Source of the DNA: Oegoconia quadripuncta
Taxonomy: Eukaryota > Arthropoda > Insecta > Lepidoptera > Autostichidae
Reading direction: 5' to 3'
DNA length: 64,000 bases
Assembly (NCBI GenBank): GCA_949316235.1
Contig: OX438741.1
Location: 11,347,124 to 11,411,123, forward strand
A model generated the notes under the pieces. The model was not told the origin of the DNA. It ran no database searches and saw only the letters and a list, made by a program, of their open reading frames with translations. How positions within the stretch are numbered: the stretch's first letter is position 1; the number at the start of each line of letters is the position of its first letter. The position numbers and the translations under genes are program-made. This document shows positions 1 through 10,664 of this stretch, in pieces.

Positions 1-214
1 CTGGAAATATCTATCTTGTAATTAGAAATCGGTGCAATATTTCAACCCAAGGTCGCACAGGCCGTAGGGCAGTCTGATGATATATACTACGAGTATAGTG
101 TCCCGGTTAAAGCTTAATAACATCTATAATATTGGACATTATATAGTATGGTACAGCCTGTATAGCAATAGCAATCTGTATAGCATTGGTTACCTGGCAC
201 GCTTCTAACTTAAC

Positions 215-614
215 TTTTTTTTTTTTTATATGATAGGGCGGCAAACGAGCATGCGGGTCACCTGATGGAAAGCAATCACCGCCGCCCATGGGCACCCGCA
301 ACACCAAAAGGGTCACAGATGCGTTGCCGGCCTTTGAGGAAGGTGTCCACCCCAGAATAAGTAGGGCAGCCTGAGCGATGAGGGATTCTCCAGCAGTGCT
401 GGTACCCTCCTGGGGTACTAACTCTTTAAATACCGCTACCATTCTGGAGAGAGACTGGAAGGTGGGCCTCCGGCGCCCTCGCTCACCGGACGAAGCGCAG
501 TGGCAAAATGCCACTACTCAGACGTCGGTCTTCTGCGAGAGGGTGGTACTTCCCCGGTCGAGCCGGCCCATTCATGCTGCAGGCTAATAGCTTACAGCGT
601 GGCTCTACCACTAC
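215..614 (-). mobile_element. 400-bp retroposon (element alpha), copy 1
   Basis: Poly-A tail on the minus strand (T-run from 215), body to CCACTAC at about 614. It is nearly identical to 52428-52833, including the open frame [10 protein letters not shown], which is element sequence and not a host gene. Its 3' tail matches the LINE 3' end at 4440-4557. It has no coding capacity for transposition that I can see. Confidence 0.8.
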
Positions 615-951
615 ACTTACTTAACTATACTTAACTTACCTATACTATCCTCAATTAGGAAAACATACTACTGAAATCTGCACTTGCGATATCTATATTT
701 TATAGAATGATATTAAAAAGTCTATTACATTTCGATCTATCACAAGATTGCCATTTCACAAACTTTAACTCGAAGTTCTAAACTATTTAAGTTCTAAACT
801 CAGTTTTCAGAAGTTTCAAATATGTGATCCCATTGATTTGATGCACTATGTAATGACATTTATTGAGCTATGTAATGCCATTTATTGCACTCTTAGTATG
901 ACGCTAAAGCGAGACGACAAAAAGATTGCCTTTTCACAATCTTTTGGCTGA

Positions 952-1135
952 TGGTAGGGCATTTTAAATGTCCGCCTGGCTAGCTACCACCACCTTATCT
1001 AAGTCTGCCGCCAAACAGCAAAGTTGATATCATTGTTGTGTCCCGGTTGTCAGAGATAAGATAGCCTTCGGCGTCATGTTCACTTAACATCAGGCGTGAT
1101 TGAGGTCAAGTGCTAACCCGTTGTGCATAAAAAAA
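952..1135 (+). mobile_element. SINE A, 5' truncated and internally deleted
   Basis: Begins GGTAGGGCATTTTAAATG and ends in TGAGGTCAAGTGCTAACCCG and an A-run. It lies just downstream of protease exon 5. Confidence 0.75.
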
Positions 1136-1168
1136 CTTGAAGTTGCGTACTTTAAGTTCATTACTCAC

Positions 1169-1324
1169 CGTGCAAGGCGCCCTCCTTCCAGTCTGAGTGA
1201 GACAAATGAAGTTGTCGGAGACGGATACGCCGAATCGCGTGGTGACGTTATTGCACTTCGCTCTTTCGATGAGACGTGCATGGTACACCTGCAGGGTCAG
1301 GGGCCGCTCGTAGATACCGTCGCG
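1169..1324 (-). CDS. Protease homologue exon 5: region before GDSGGP
   Basis: The acceptor TGTTTCCAG is followed by 52 codons in phase 0, and the donor is ACG|GTGAGT. It encodes [19 protein letters not shown] and [17 protein letters not shown]. This is the stretch that normally precedes the Ser-containing exon. A MITE copy starts only about 17 bases upstream of the acceptor. Confidence 0.82.
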
Positions 1325-4300
1325 CTGGAAACAGTGGACATTGGTGTCGATTCGGATGTACACCAACTAAACTAAAACCTTGGAGTGGTGCCGTCGCATC
1401 GTACTGTTCCAGGGAGAAAGAGACAGTACTACTTTAAAACTGGTTTTAGTTTAGTTAATAATAATATATACCCCTAATGATGGTCATCATCACATATTAT
1501 ATATATACTCTATTTGAAGATCAGAAGCAAGTAACTAAAAAAAATCTTGTTCATTTACCCTTAACTTAAAATACCCTGGATTATGACATAGAATATTTTT
1601 AATTCCGATATAGTGAGTAGTAGTTGCTTGAGAAAGTATCCTTAAGAGTTCCTCGTACATTTTCCCGTTTAAAATTTTCATTTCAAAATTCAGTTTGTAA
1701 AACTAACTACGTCATGAATACTTACTTTAATCGCTCCCTAAAATTTTATAACGTAAATCTCATTGATATAGACATTTTTGGTCTGTCCTTGGGCAAATTT
1801 AGAAATGAGGTGCGGAGAAAATTGTTTTAGTAATAAGTTATTATTTGCACATAATTGTATTAATAAGCATCTTACTTTGTATTTGTATTATGTAACATCA
1901 AGTAATTTAAGTGCAATAATTAAGTTTTTGTTTTCTACTGAGCTCACACAAAAATTAATTGGAATAAGAAACTGTGGAACTCGAGGTCTATTACTATATA
2001 ATATTAGTTATGTAATGTCGATATATGACTGTTTGTTTCCCAAATAAATAAAAAAAAATAAAAAAAAAAAAAAAAAATAGTACCCACAGGAAAAATAAAT
2101 TAAACATATCCACCATAAAGTTATCTAACGCGCGCGAAGCCGCGCGCGGAACACTAATTTGTAATGAGCCAGATTTCATCGGTATCACTTGTTTGCTTTC
2201 CTCAAACAACTCCCGTCCTCACACATGTTTGGATGTTATAGTTCTTCAGGGTTTTCGAAACATCCAATGTCTCAATACTATTTTCAGACTTATTTCAGTC
2301 CGCAAGATACAATATTAGCTCACCCTTTCAGCGCCCCAGCTCGTAATCCAGGCGTCTTCGAATACTGGATACATGATACGATTCGGCAGGTCCACGCCGT
2401 GGCAATCATGTGAGAATCTGGGCAATTATCGGTATCTTATAAGAACATTATCACATAAATATTAGGTCCTGACCTATGAAATTGGCGTTTTGTATGAAGA
2501 ATTTCATTAAGACTGTTTTCTCCATACAAACATTTTTGACGTTTTTTTGGGAACGGCAAATCCAAACGTAGCTAAACTTTGTGTGTATTATTGGATAACA
2601 TTAAGTTAAGTATAGGCAGCGTTAATTTTTAAAAGTAACCGCTTTATAAAAGTTTCAGCGAATCTAAGAAATAATTATGGGAAGCACATGAAAAGAGCTC
2701 TGTTCAAATTTTTTTTATTATGTGATTTAGCCCATAAATTAAAAAATATTTCATGTGAAACCTTGAAATAATATTCCATTTTCCAAATAAAAAACAAATT
2801 TGAATATAGCTTTGAAAATCGCAGGAATTGGTACATTGGTAAGGAAGAAAAAAAACTCCAATTTCATAGGTAAAGACACAATATTTAATAAAGCACTCAA
2901 CGAAACACTAGGCGGAATACTTTGTAGTCCATACTTCGCATTCGATATTTGTACTCTAATAATATTTTTTTTACCAATTTAATTTTTAATTACTAATTAG
3001 ATAACATAGATAACCATCATTCATATATATCAAAAGAGAAATAAAATAATAATAATAGGTACACCTATAATAAATATTCTTGAATACACACACAGCGCCA
3101 TCTAGTACCGCATTAAGCTACTAGACTTGTATATAAGGATTCCTGATGGTTGTACTACACAAATACATTTTTTTACTGCCGTTTGAATCTGGGGGTTCAA
3201 ATTAAATCCCAATCTTTTTGAAAGACCGCGCCTGGTCGTTCATATCAGTCTACTTTAGATAAGTGTAACACAAGGAGGAAGCTCTCGCATTATCATGCTC
3301 GCCTGGTAGTTTGGTAAATGAATCTGGGCTTCTAGCTCCAATATAGTCGTTGGACACGACGACTGCTCCGCTAAACACCCAGACTGTGCCCCCAGGGGTA
3401 CGACGGATAAATTCGAATACTCCGTTGTGCCCCTTTAGTGGTTCAGAAGGGAAATTTTTGAGTTACCTGTCGTGCTCCTTTTAAGTTATGAACACATTGG
3501 AGGCACAACTAAAATGAAATACTTGAAATATTTCTTTAAAATCTATTATGTTAAGTATTTTATTGAAACAAACAAAACTTTCTTCCTTCAAAGTTAAATT
3601 ATTTTTCTACTTATAAATTAATGTGTCTTTAATTTGTTATTCTTACGAAAAATTTATTTGTATTTTTTGTTAATTTCGGTGACTAATAAATGGCTCATAT
3701 TAGTAGTTCTATCTAAGTAGATTTTATTGTAGAGTATAACTTATTTGAAGTACCTACTCTTCAGAGTAGAGTGCAAATAAAATGGTCACCATGTGTTCCA
3801 TCCTTTGTAGGGGTAAAGTGGAACCATAAATATAAAGATATAAGATGTGCTCCACCAAACCACCAAAGGAGCACTACATATCATACAAAATTTACCCGTT
3901 CTACACAGGGGCACACTTTGGGTGTTCAGCGGAACAGTCGTCTTGGACACCGTCAAACTTAAGTCGGCGCTGCCAGGGTACCACAGTTAGTCCAGGCTTA
4001 TAGGAGTTACTTTAGAAGAAGTATGTTTTTTATCAATTTACAACTGGTCAATACTATCTCCTCACCTGACGTTCTTATCGAGCAGCAACAGCGCCAGGTC
4101 GTTGTCGGGCCCGCCCCTAATACTCCACGAGGGATGTTTCACCACCTCCTGGATCTTGACCACTTGCCCTCCGCGATCCGTGTACCGAGAGCCCGCGCGA
4201 ATTTTCATCCGCGTCTCCCGAGTAGCCCTAATGGTATAAATGTTTAAGGTACCTGGTTAAGATGCTTTCTCACTCTTTCTCATTCCATCCACATCACCTG

Positions 4301-7300
4301 GACGAGTGGAAGTCTACCACTGTACGTTTCTCAAGAAACTTCCTACCACGTACGACCACCCTGTGGAACGGACTTCCTGCAGCGGTATTCCCGAACGAGT
4401 GCGACATTGGAACCTTCAAGAAACGAGCCTACACCTTCCTCAAAGGCCGGCAACGCATCTGTGACCCTTTTGGTGTTGCGGGTGTCCATGGGCGGCGGTG
4501 ATTGCTTTCCATCAGGTGACCCGCATGCTCGTTTGCCGCCCTCTCATATAAAAAATAAATTAATAAATTTAAGGATATCACGTCCATGATGTTGATCTTC
4601 ACAGTGGAATTCAGCTATTGTGATGATGTCAAAATCACGCCGAAACGGATGAAAGAAGAAGAAAAGTATGTTGAACATGCCCTGGAAATATGTTTTAACG
4701 TAGGGTATTTGTTAACCGGATAAGGTGTGTAGTTCCCGCGGTATAAACAATTAAACATATTCGCGATAAAGTTCCACATAAGCGAAGACGCGGGCGAAAA
4801 GCTAGTAATACCTATATGTGTAGGTAAAGTATGATTCGTAGGAAGTTGTCACTTAAGAAAGTTGTCATTTCAAGGTTGTCGGTTCAGAACGTTGATGTTT
4901 CTACACGGATAGGAGAATCATACATACGAGTACATAGACCTTTTTACTCAAATGGGGTGATCAGAGATATCCCAAACTAAAGCGTAATGTTTATTTGCAT
5001 TAGTAACAGGACAGAGGAGGCTGTGCCCCGGCAGTGGGATACTTGGACTCTTGCTCTCCCCACAATTTAGTAAGTTATGCCAACTTTTTACTTACCCAGT
5101 AGCTTCTCCGATACTCTACCTTTGTGAAAAATATAAATTAATCTGATGTTTCGTAATGTGTAGGAAAGACACTTATCAACGTATAGCCTTCACTCAGAAA
5201 TACTGCTATAAACACTAAGTTCTAATTCCGCCAAAATTATAGTCTAGCTTCGCTTATCGACCGATGCAAAAGCTGTAGATAGTGCGATGGGTGTTCGTTG
5301 TGAAAATCGCAGGTCGAAGGTTCCGCATTCGATTCCCGCGTCATGACCATTTAGAATACAAAGTTTTATAATACAATACAAATACTCTTTATTGCGCAAA
5401 ATAATTTACAATAATTTTTGATGATAACAATAGAACACAATTGGGGGGTCTTATCACTAAAAGCGATCTCTTCCAGATAAGCCACAGCTATGGGACATTT
5501 GTAGGTAGAAAAAGTGGTAGGGTAGGTTATAATTTTTCTCGGGACTGGGTATTCTGGGTAATACTCGTACCCTCAGAAGTCGTCACCTGGTTCTCATAAT
5601 ACAGATTTTAGTATCCTAGTTTTAGACCGACAGCATATTTTGTATTTTGCAGACGCCATGTTGAATTTTTTAACTTAAAATGTACCTATCTATGGATTTC
5701 GAGATCGATCAAGCCGTTTAGGCTACAGGATGCGCCAAAAGAACGGACATAAAGTTTATTCGGTTTATTTATTCTTTCTGACATACGAACCACCAAAAAT
5801 TGGCAAACAACCGACTCCACTATCTCCGGAATGCATCATCAGACCTTATTTATATCGGACACCCTGGTAATAGACCCTATTAAACAAAAAATAATCATCG
5901 ATAAATATTCACGAACAGATTGGTAAATATGAGACTACCTTGGAAGCTAATCTTATTAAAATAAAAAAGAATTTTGCAAATCGCTTTATAAATGACGGAG
6001 TTCTGAGGTAAAAATTTGAGTTGGTGGCCATCTCTGATCTTCTCCATCACATCCACTTCACCAAATGATACCTTCTGAATGCAAATTCTTGAATCGTTAG
6101 TGTAAATATCAAAATCGCTACATGTATGTCTATAATATGTGAGGAGTTCCTTCAATTCCTCATAGATCCCATCATCAAAACAGGATTATGATGAACATGT
6201 AAGTATGTCTTATTAAATGAAAAAAGAATTTACCGAATCGGTTTTTAAATGAGTGAGTTTCGAAATAACAAACATCAAAAAAAAAATACAACCGAATTGA
6301 TAACCTCCGCTTTTTTTGAAGTCGGTTAAAAAGAATTGTTACGGGAATTATAGAAAATTGATCATTTTTTTTAATGCACAACGGGTTGATACTTGACCTC
6401 AATCACATCTGATGTTAAGTGAAGGTGAGGTCGAAGGTGGAAGCTTACTGACCCGGAAACCCCAACACATTTGGGGGACTGGCTATCTTATCTCTGACAA
6501 CCGGAACACAACAATGCTATTAACATTGCTGCTTGGCGGCAGATTTAGATAAGCTGGTGATAGCTAGCCAGGCGGACATTTAAAATGCCCTACCACCAAC
6601 CAAATCATAATGTTTTACCGGCTAGTCTAAAATGTAAATATCTAATTACTCTTATGGCTTTTCATGGCGGGGTGCTGGTTGCAACACTGACTTACGGGAG
6701 TGAATGCTGGGTATGGCAAAAGAAGAATGAAAATAGAATAAATGCAGTGGAAATGAGATCATTGAGAAGTATGAATGGGGTGACTCTGAAAGATAGAATC
6801 AGAAATAGTGTAACTAGGGAGTTAAGCAGTGTGAATGAAGATGTAGTGACAAAGATTGAAAAAGGTATGCTGAGATGGTTTGGACATGTGGAGAGGATGA
6901 ATGAAAGAAGACTTACGAAAGAGATATACAAAGCGAATGTGGATGGTAGTGTTGGTAGGGGAAGACCACGGCGAACGTACCATGATCAAATCGGGGATGT
7001 CTTAAAGAAAGGCCAAGTCAAGAGTACCCTAAACCGACGAGCATGTATGAACAACCTTATGAGAGTGAAGGAAGCAGAAGAGGTGTGTCAGGATCGTAGC
7101 AAGTGGAAGTCTGTGGTCTCTGCCTACCCCAACGGGAAACAGGCGTGACATTATGTATGTTATGTATGTAATTACTCTTAATAACTACGGCAATTGGGAG
7201 CAGAAATTACTAAAACTTCATAACCAAGGAACGAAGGTGGTATCTGTTGGTAAATTCGTGGTATCTAGTGTCAACAAATATTTCATAAACGTAAACTTGT

Positions 7301-9689
7301 TCCACACATTTACAACGATTTGACAGCAGAAATCAGAAACGAGAAAAGAAAGAGCAGGTTTGCTAAGTTACGTAAAAATCATCAATTGGTGCCGATTCAG
7401 ATGTACACCAACTAAACTAAACTAAAACCAGTTTTGGAGTGGTGCCGTCGCATCGTACTGTTCCAGGGAGAAAGAGACAGTACTACTTTAAAACTGGTTT
7501 TAGTTTAGTTTAGTTCAGTTTAGTTGGTGTACATCCGAATCGACACCATTGTCTAATTCTAATTACCCAACTCAGTGAATATTAAAATTGGAATGTGTTT
7601 TACCTATAAGGTGTACTTGCTTTATTTTGACTATGTATTATAGTCGAGACAAACGATCAATTTGGTAATTACTACCTATTATAAAAAAAAAACATACGAG
7701 GGAAGGCCTATATCCCTGCAGTGGGATGTTTACGGGCTGATGATTATGACATAAAAAAAATCATACATAAATTATAACATTACACAGAAAACTGTCTTTC
7801 CTGAATCCTACAACCTTGGGATCTTCAAGAGCAGGGTGAATAGGCATCTACTGAGATCGCGTGCTTCATATTCACTTCTCATCAGGTGAGATTGTGGTCA
7901 AACGCGTATCCAGTTAATCATAAAAAAGGGAGATTATGACATGTGGTGCGTGCAGTGTAATGTAAAAAATGGACTCCAGCTTAGTACATTATGCTGCAGC
8001 AATTGCCACATCGCTGGTTTTCAGATACGAATCTAAGGACACCTCACTCACTCATTTCTTTTGTTAAAATTGTGCAAACTAGCACAGTTTTCCTGAGTCG
8101 TCTATGGTTACTTAAGAAAATAGTTAGCTGAATGTAGATGTTGATGTAAACTGTTTAATCGATTTCCATCAACATGGCTAGAACCAACTCGCAAATACGA
8201 GCTCTAGAAGAGAAAACCTTTTCCCAATCGGTGTAGTCGTTTTGGCGCTACAATACAATACAAACACTTTATCACACAAAAGGTGAATATACATTTTACA
8301 AAACAGTACAATAAAATGAGTACAAATCCACAGGCAGACACAGACAGGCGTCAAAATGACCCGTTCTTGCATTAAGTTTAAAAAAAATACTCTCCACAAT
8401 CCTAAATAAATTGATAAAACAAATCAGAGACGTTCTGCTGTCACTTTAAAGGGAAATACTTTTAAATGAATAAATATTTCGGACACTCACCCCCAATCAT
8501 CTAATCCCAAACTAAGCAAAGCTTGTACTTTTGATATTGGATAACAGAGAAACATACCTACATAAGGTTTCAGAACCTCTTGGTAAGATTATTGTGCGTC
8601 ACTTACTTCCACATGCAGTTGGCCGTAGTAATCGCGAGTCTCTGGTTCAGCAATGCTCCCGCACACCAATGTTCTCCGTCCTTCAGGATCGAGATCACGT
8701 ACGGATAGTTCTCAATTGCCGCGTCTCGCGAAGCTATGAGCCTCCTGCTCTCCTTCACTATGACAACGTGATAAGGGTAAATAAAATACAAAAAACTCTT
8801 TCAAATGTTTATTGGACCATTACGATTGTAAATTTACCCTACCTTTAGAACGTCGCCCGTCGTGGGGAATAAATCTCTTCCTACGTGACTTCTTTTTGTC
8901 GTTCTTACGTTTATTTGATTTATCTCTCACTACTGCACCTTTCGGAAGTTTACGAGCGGCTTTGTTTGATTTGACTTTTATGCCATCTCTGACTTGTTTG
9001 GGCGGTTTATGCGACTTGTGTTTAGCTCGTAGCTTAGCAGGACTTCTTTGAAGGTGTTTACTTTTGGCTTTCTTTTCATTTTCCTTATCTATTTTTTTAT
9101 CTATATCCTTATCGATTTCCTTATCTGAGTCCTTATCTACTTCATCGCTTTCCTTCTTTTTATCTTTCTTCTCTATTTTCTTGTCACTATTCTTAACCTC
9201 TTTGCCAGATTTTAATTTTGGAACATCATTTTTAACGGCTTTAATTTTTGAATCGACATGCTTATCTTCTTTTTTTTGTAGATTCTTTTTTTCGTCTTTT
9301 TTAGAAGCTTTTGCGGCTCGCTTTCTTCTTATTACGGATTTTGAATAATATTCAGGCAACACTTTCTTCACTCTTGGTCTCTGCTCATCATTATTATCTA
9401 AGGGAAAATAAGGGCTGTCGGGCGAACCCAGATATTTCTTCTCTCTGTCATCAACCGGCGGAAATGCGGTGTATGCACTGTTATAGTAATCTTTTTTCGT
9501 ATTTTCTGTTGGCAGTACAGACACTTTAAGGTACCTTCTGTTAAGTATATTTAGGTGTTTATGCACGACAGAATCAAATTTTTTCGGAAATGATCTGGAT
9601 AAAATGGAGGCCGTTTGTAACGTCTCATCGTCAGCTATCACAATTTTTTTAATATTATAAAACAGGAACACTAGAAGTAGCGTTTTCAT
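1169..9689 (-). CDS. Serine protease homologue with Lys-rich prodomain (3' end outside window)
   Basis: Five exons join in phase to 470 codons: 9689-8843, 8757-8607, 4227-4066, 2417-2324, 1324-1169. Translation starts with a hydrophobic signal peptide ([11 protein letters not shown]...), so a secreted protein is expected. Residues about 20-282 form a charged, Lys-rich prodomain with RRKR at 121-124 and 269-272. A chymotrypsin-fold (S1) domain starts near RRLIAS (about 288). It has WCAGALL before the active-site loop, NDLALLLL (Asp 376), ITSWG, and [13 protein letters not shown] just before the expected GDSGGP. The catalytic His in the usual TAAHC is Asn (TTANC, residue 329), so I infer a non-catalytic homologue of the kind that acts as cofactor or regulator in insect immune or clotting cascades. 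I found no GDSGGP exon in bases 1-1168. It probably lies left of the window, so the Ser position cannot be judged. No frameshift or stop interrupts the visible exons. The specific physiological role is unknown. Confidence 0.85.
1342..1456 (+). mobile_element. Palindromic MITE, right end lost
   Basis: Same sequence as the left two-thirds of 7387-7548. The right terminal repeat is replaced by AT-rich sequence. It lies 17 bases from the exon 5 acceptor of the protease homologue. Confidence 0.75.
2324..2417 (-). CDS. Protease homologue exon 4: pre-GWG region
   Basis: The acceptor TTGCCCAG gives A, which completes AGA. The donor is GAAAGG|GTGAGC. It encodes CHGVDLP and [13 protein letters not shown], matching the family's CLP...CWATGWG block. 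The Cys usually before the GWG motif is Trp here. Confidence 0.85.
3357..3486 (+). repeat. Dispersed repeat (GACTGCTCCGCTAAACACCC family)
   Basis: Present inverted at 22241-22368. Diverged relatives are at 3775-3960 (plus) and 21370-21610 (minus), which start or end with the same GACTGCTCCGCT...ACACCC block. Confidence 0.6.
3700..3960 (+). repeat. Dispersed repeat, copy 1 of inverted distant pair
   Basis: From AGTAGATTTTATTGTAGAG to GGAACAGTCGTC; the reverse complement occurs at 21370-21612. Ends are not clearly defined. Confidence 0.55.
4066..4227 (-). CDS. Protease homologue exon 3: catalytic-Asp region
   Basis: The acceptor ACCATTAG completes AAG with the previous AA. The donor is AACGTCAG|GTGAGG. 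It encodes [20 protein letters not shown] and [11 protein letters not shown], the typical segment from the C-shaped loop to the catalytic Asp. The 162-base length keeps the frame with both neighbours. Confidence 0.9.
4262..4557 (+). mobile_element. LINE 3' end (reverse transcriptase C-terminus and tail)
   Basis: Encodes [20 protein letters not shown] and [11 protein letters not shown], the usual C-terminal motif of insect non-LTR retrotransposon proteins, then the tail shared with element alpha and AAAATAAAT. It is 5' truncated and lies next to protease exon 3. Confidence 0.75.
5370..5535 (+). repeat. LINE-type 3' end repeat (TACAATACAAATACTCTTTA)
   Basis: CTCTTTATTGCGCAAAATAA through AAAAGCGATCTCTTCCAG. 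Near-identical copies are at 14755-14915 and 15065-15210. The reverse form ends the fragments near 16570-16600 and 18190-18220, so it is probably the antisense of a LINE 3' end. Confidence 0.6.
5895..6345 (-). repeat. Old lepidopteran dispersed repeat in protease intron 2
   Basis: Includes the familiar AATACAACCGAATTGATAAC and TTTTTGAAGTCGGTTAAAAA tail and two internal related segments (5945-6010 and 6205-6260). The reading frame [20 protein letters not shown] is element sequence, not a protease exon. Confidence 0.5.
6368..6600 (-). mobile_element. SINE A, 5' truncated
   Basis: T-run, then the SINE A tail through ACATTTAAAATGCCCTACCA. A LINE fragment follows directly at about 6610. Confidence 0.75.
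6610..7148 (+). mobile_element. LINE reverse transcriptase C-terminal fragment
   Basis: Open for about 180 codons: [56 protein letters not shown] and [14 protein letters not shown], then stop. This is the end of an insect non-LTR endonuclease-reverse transcriptase ORF. It is intact at the C-terminus but lacks the catalytic part. Confidence 0.85.
7387..7548 (+). mobile_element. Palindromic MITE, full copy
   Basis: About 162 bases with near-perfect terminal inverted repeats (TGGTGTCGATTCGGATGTAC type). Inner arms AAAACCAGTTTT/AAAACTGGTTTT and GTACTGT/ACAGTAC also pair, so almost the whole element folds back. Truncated relatives are at 1342-1456 and 61152-61263. Confidence 0.8.
7790..7930 (+). 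mobile_element. LINE 3' end fragment
   Basis: [24 protein letters not shown] frame and the tail GTGGTCAAACGCGTATCCAG, then AATCATAAAAAA. Same family at 41265-41415 and 46990-47168. Confidence 0.65.
8607..8757 (-). CDS. Protease homologue exon 2: start of S1 domain, His to Asn
   Basis: The acceptor TCATAG is followed by TG, completing GTG with the previous G. The donor is TGGAA|GTAAGT. It encodes the activation-site region RRLIASRDA, then WCAGALL and the active-site loop [10 protein letters not shown], where family members have AAHC. The codon is AAC, one base from CAC. Confidence 0.88.
8843..9689 (-). CDS. Protease homologue exon 1: signal peptide and Lys-rich prodomain
   Basis: Encodes residues 1-282 plus one base. 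The start is the ATG at 9687-9689; an upstream in-frame GTG is not needed. The exon ends AAAG|GTAGGG. This phase-1 donor is the one that matches the next acceptor; the nearby GTAAAT would break the frame. DK/EK-rich stretches (residues about 165-210) look like low-complexity charged repeat. The segment has no clip-domain cysteines. Confidence 0.85.
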
Positions 9690-10494
9690 TGTCACAAAAT
9701 GTAATGATATAACGAAAAGTCTTTGGAATAAAGTTAAGTTTTATTGATATTTTATGGGCTTCTCTGATGATATTGCTCAATTGGCGATAAGTTTTCAATT
9801 TCAATGCCACGTAATAAATAACATTGTAACTATAACTGTATTGGTTTCACATAATTTTATGTGAACGATTCAGCATCAATTTATTGAATATATATGATGA
9901 GGTGTAAATGGTGTATTTAATACTATGGCAGTTGATGCTGACATTCATGCTAATGTGCAAAGTAAATTATGCAAGTCATGGAGTTACTTATTTTTAATAA
10001 ATATTGATGGCTGATATCAGAATCATAGCAATTTTCTCCATGGAGGACTCGCTTTCGACATCAGTTTTATTGTCTTCATAAAATCGGACATAATATCAAA
10101 GATTATCATTATAATTTCTTTATATAAGGTAATTAGGATTACACACATCTTGGTAGGTATTCCTCTCTCACCTTTCCTTCTGAATAAAATGTGGATCGTT
10201 TCGTTTTATTGTTATATCCATTGTAGTACCAGGGGAGTATTAGTCGAATAGAGGTCGGTTAGCGCCAACAGATAAAGCACCTTCCCAAACGTCTGCTGGT
10301 TAGGGTCGCGTTTGAATCACTCTAAAAATCATCAGTGAATTCCTTGAGGTTAATTCCAACTACTTCCATGAGGATTTTTATATTCTAATGTTCATCAGGA
10401 TATTATAGGATCCTTAGAGATTTTTTCTTTACAAGTCAACATTCATTCCAGCTTGTTCCATCCTCGTCTACCGCCGATAGACACCAGGGATGCG
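9690..10494. other. Spacer between protease homologue and IFT52
   Basis: About 800 bases hold the IFT52 3' untranslated region and the protease promoter, since both genes are on the minus strand. I see no open reading frame or clear repeat. An AT-rich CATAAAATATC near 9745-9755 (minus) could serve as a TATA-like element, but that is a guess. Confidence 0.5.
10205..10210 (-). terminator. Candidate poly(A) signal of IFT52
   Basis: AATAAA on the minus strand about 285 bases after the IFT52 stop codon. It is the first canonical hexamer I noticed downstream. Such hexamers are frequent by chance in AT-rich sequence. Confidence 0.35.
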
Positions 10495-10664
10495 TCAATC
10501 TCGTGGAGCTATTTTCTTGTAGGTGGCCAGTTGTACCGCTAACTGGTGTAGGATCACCTTGCCCGCAGGCGCGTCCTCTGCTGGTAGGGCTCGTGACAAT
10601 CGGACCACTCTACCGCACTCACGGACAAAATATTCCAGCTCGTTCTCCAATTGACGACCGTCTC
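10495..10664 (-). CDS. IFT52: IFT52 exon 9 (C-terminus)
   Basis: Acceptor TTACAG, stop TGA at 10495-10497. Encodes LENELEYFVRECGRVVRL, then GKVILHQLAVQLATYKKI, matching the family's LEFYVRKCG and helical tail. The tail is shorter than in vertebrates. Confidence 0.9.

Noticed and set aside
107..514. 135-codon open frame [10 protein letters not shown]...
   Set aside because: Element alpha sequence repeated at 52380-52733, overlapping its poly-A tail. No protein family features.
1..1168. Search for the GDSGGP exon of the protease homologue
   Set aside because: Only element alpha, SINE A and AT-rich sequence found. The exon is presumably outside the window.
5895..6155. Minus frame with [14 protein letters not shown] considered as a missing protease exon
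   Set aside because: Exons 2 and 3 of the protease already join in phase without it, and the segment carries dispersed-repeat sequence.
9064..9348. Plus-strand Ser/Leu-rich frame
   Set aside because: Complement of the Lys-rich prodomain codons (AAA/AAG read as TTT/CTT).
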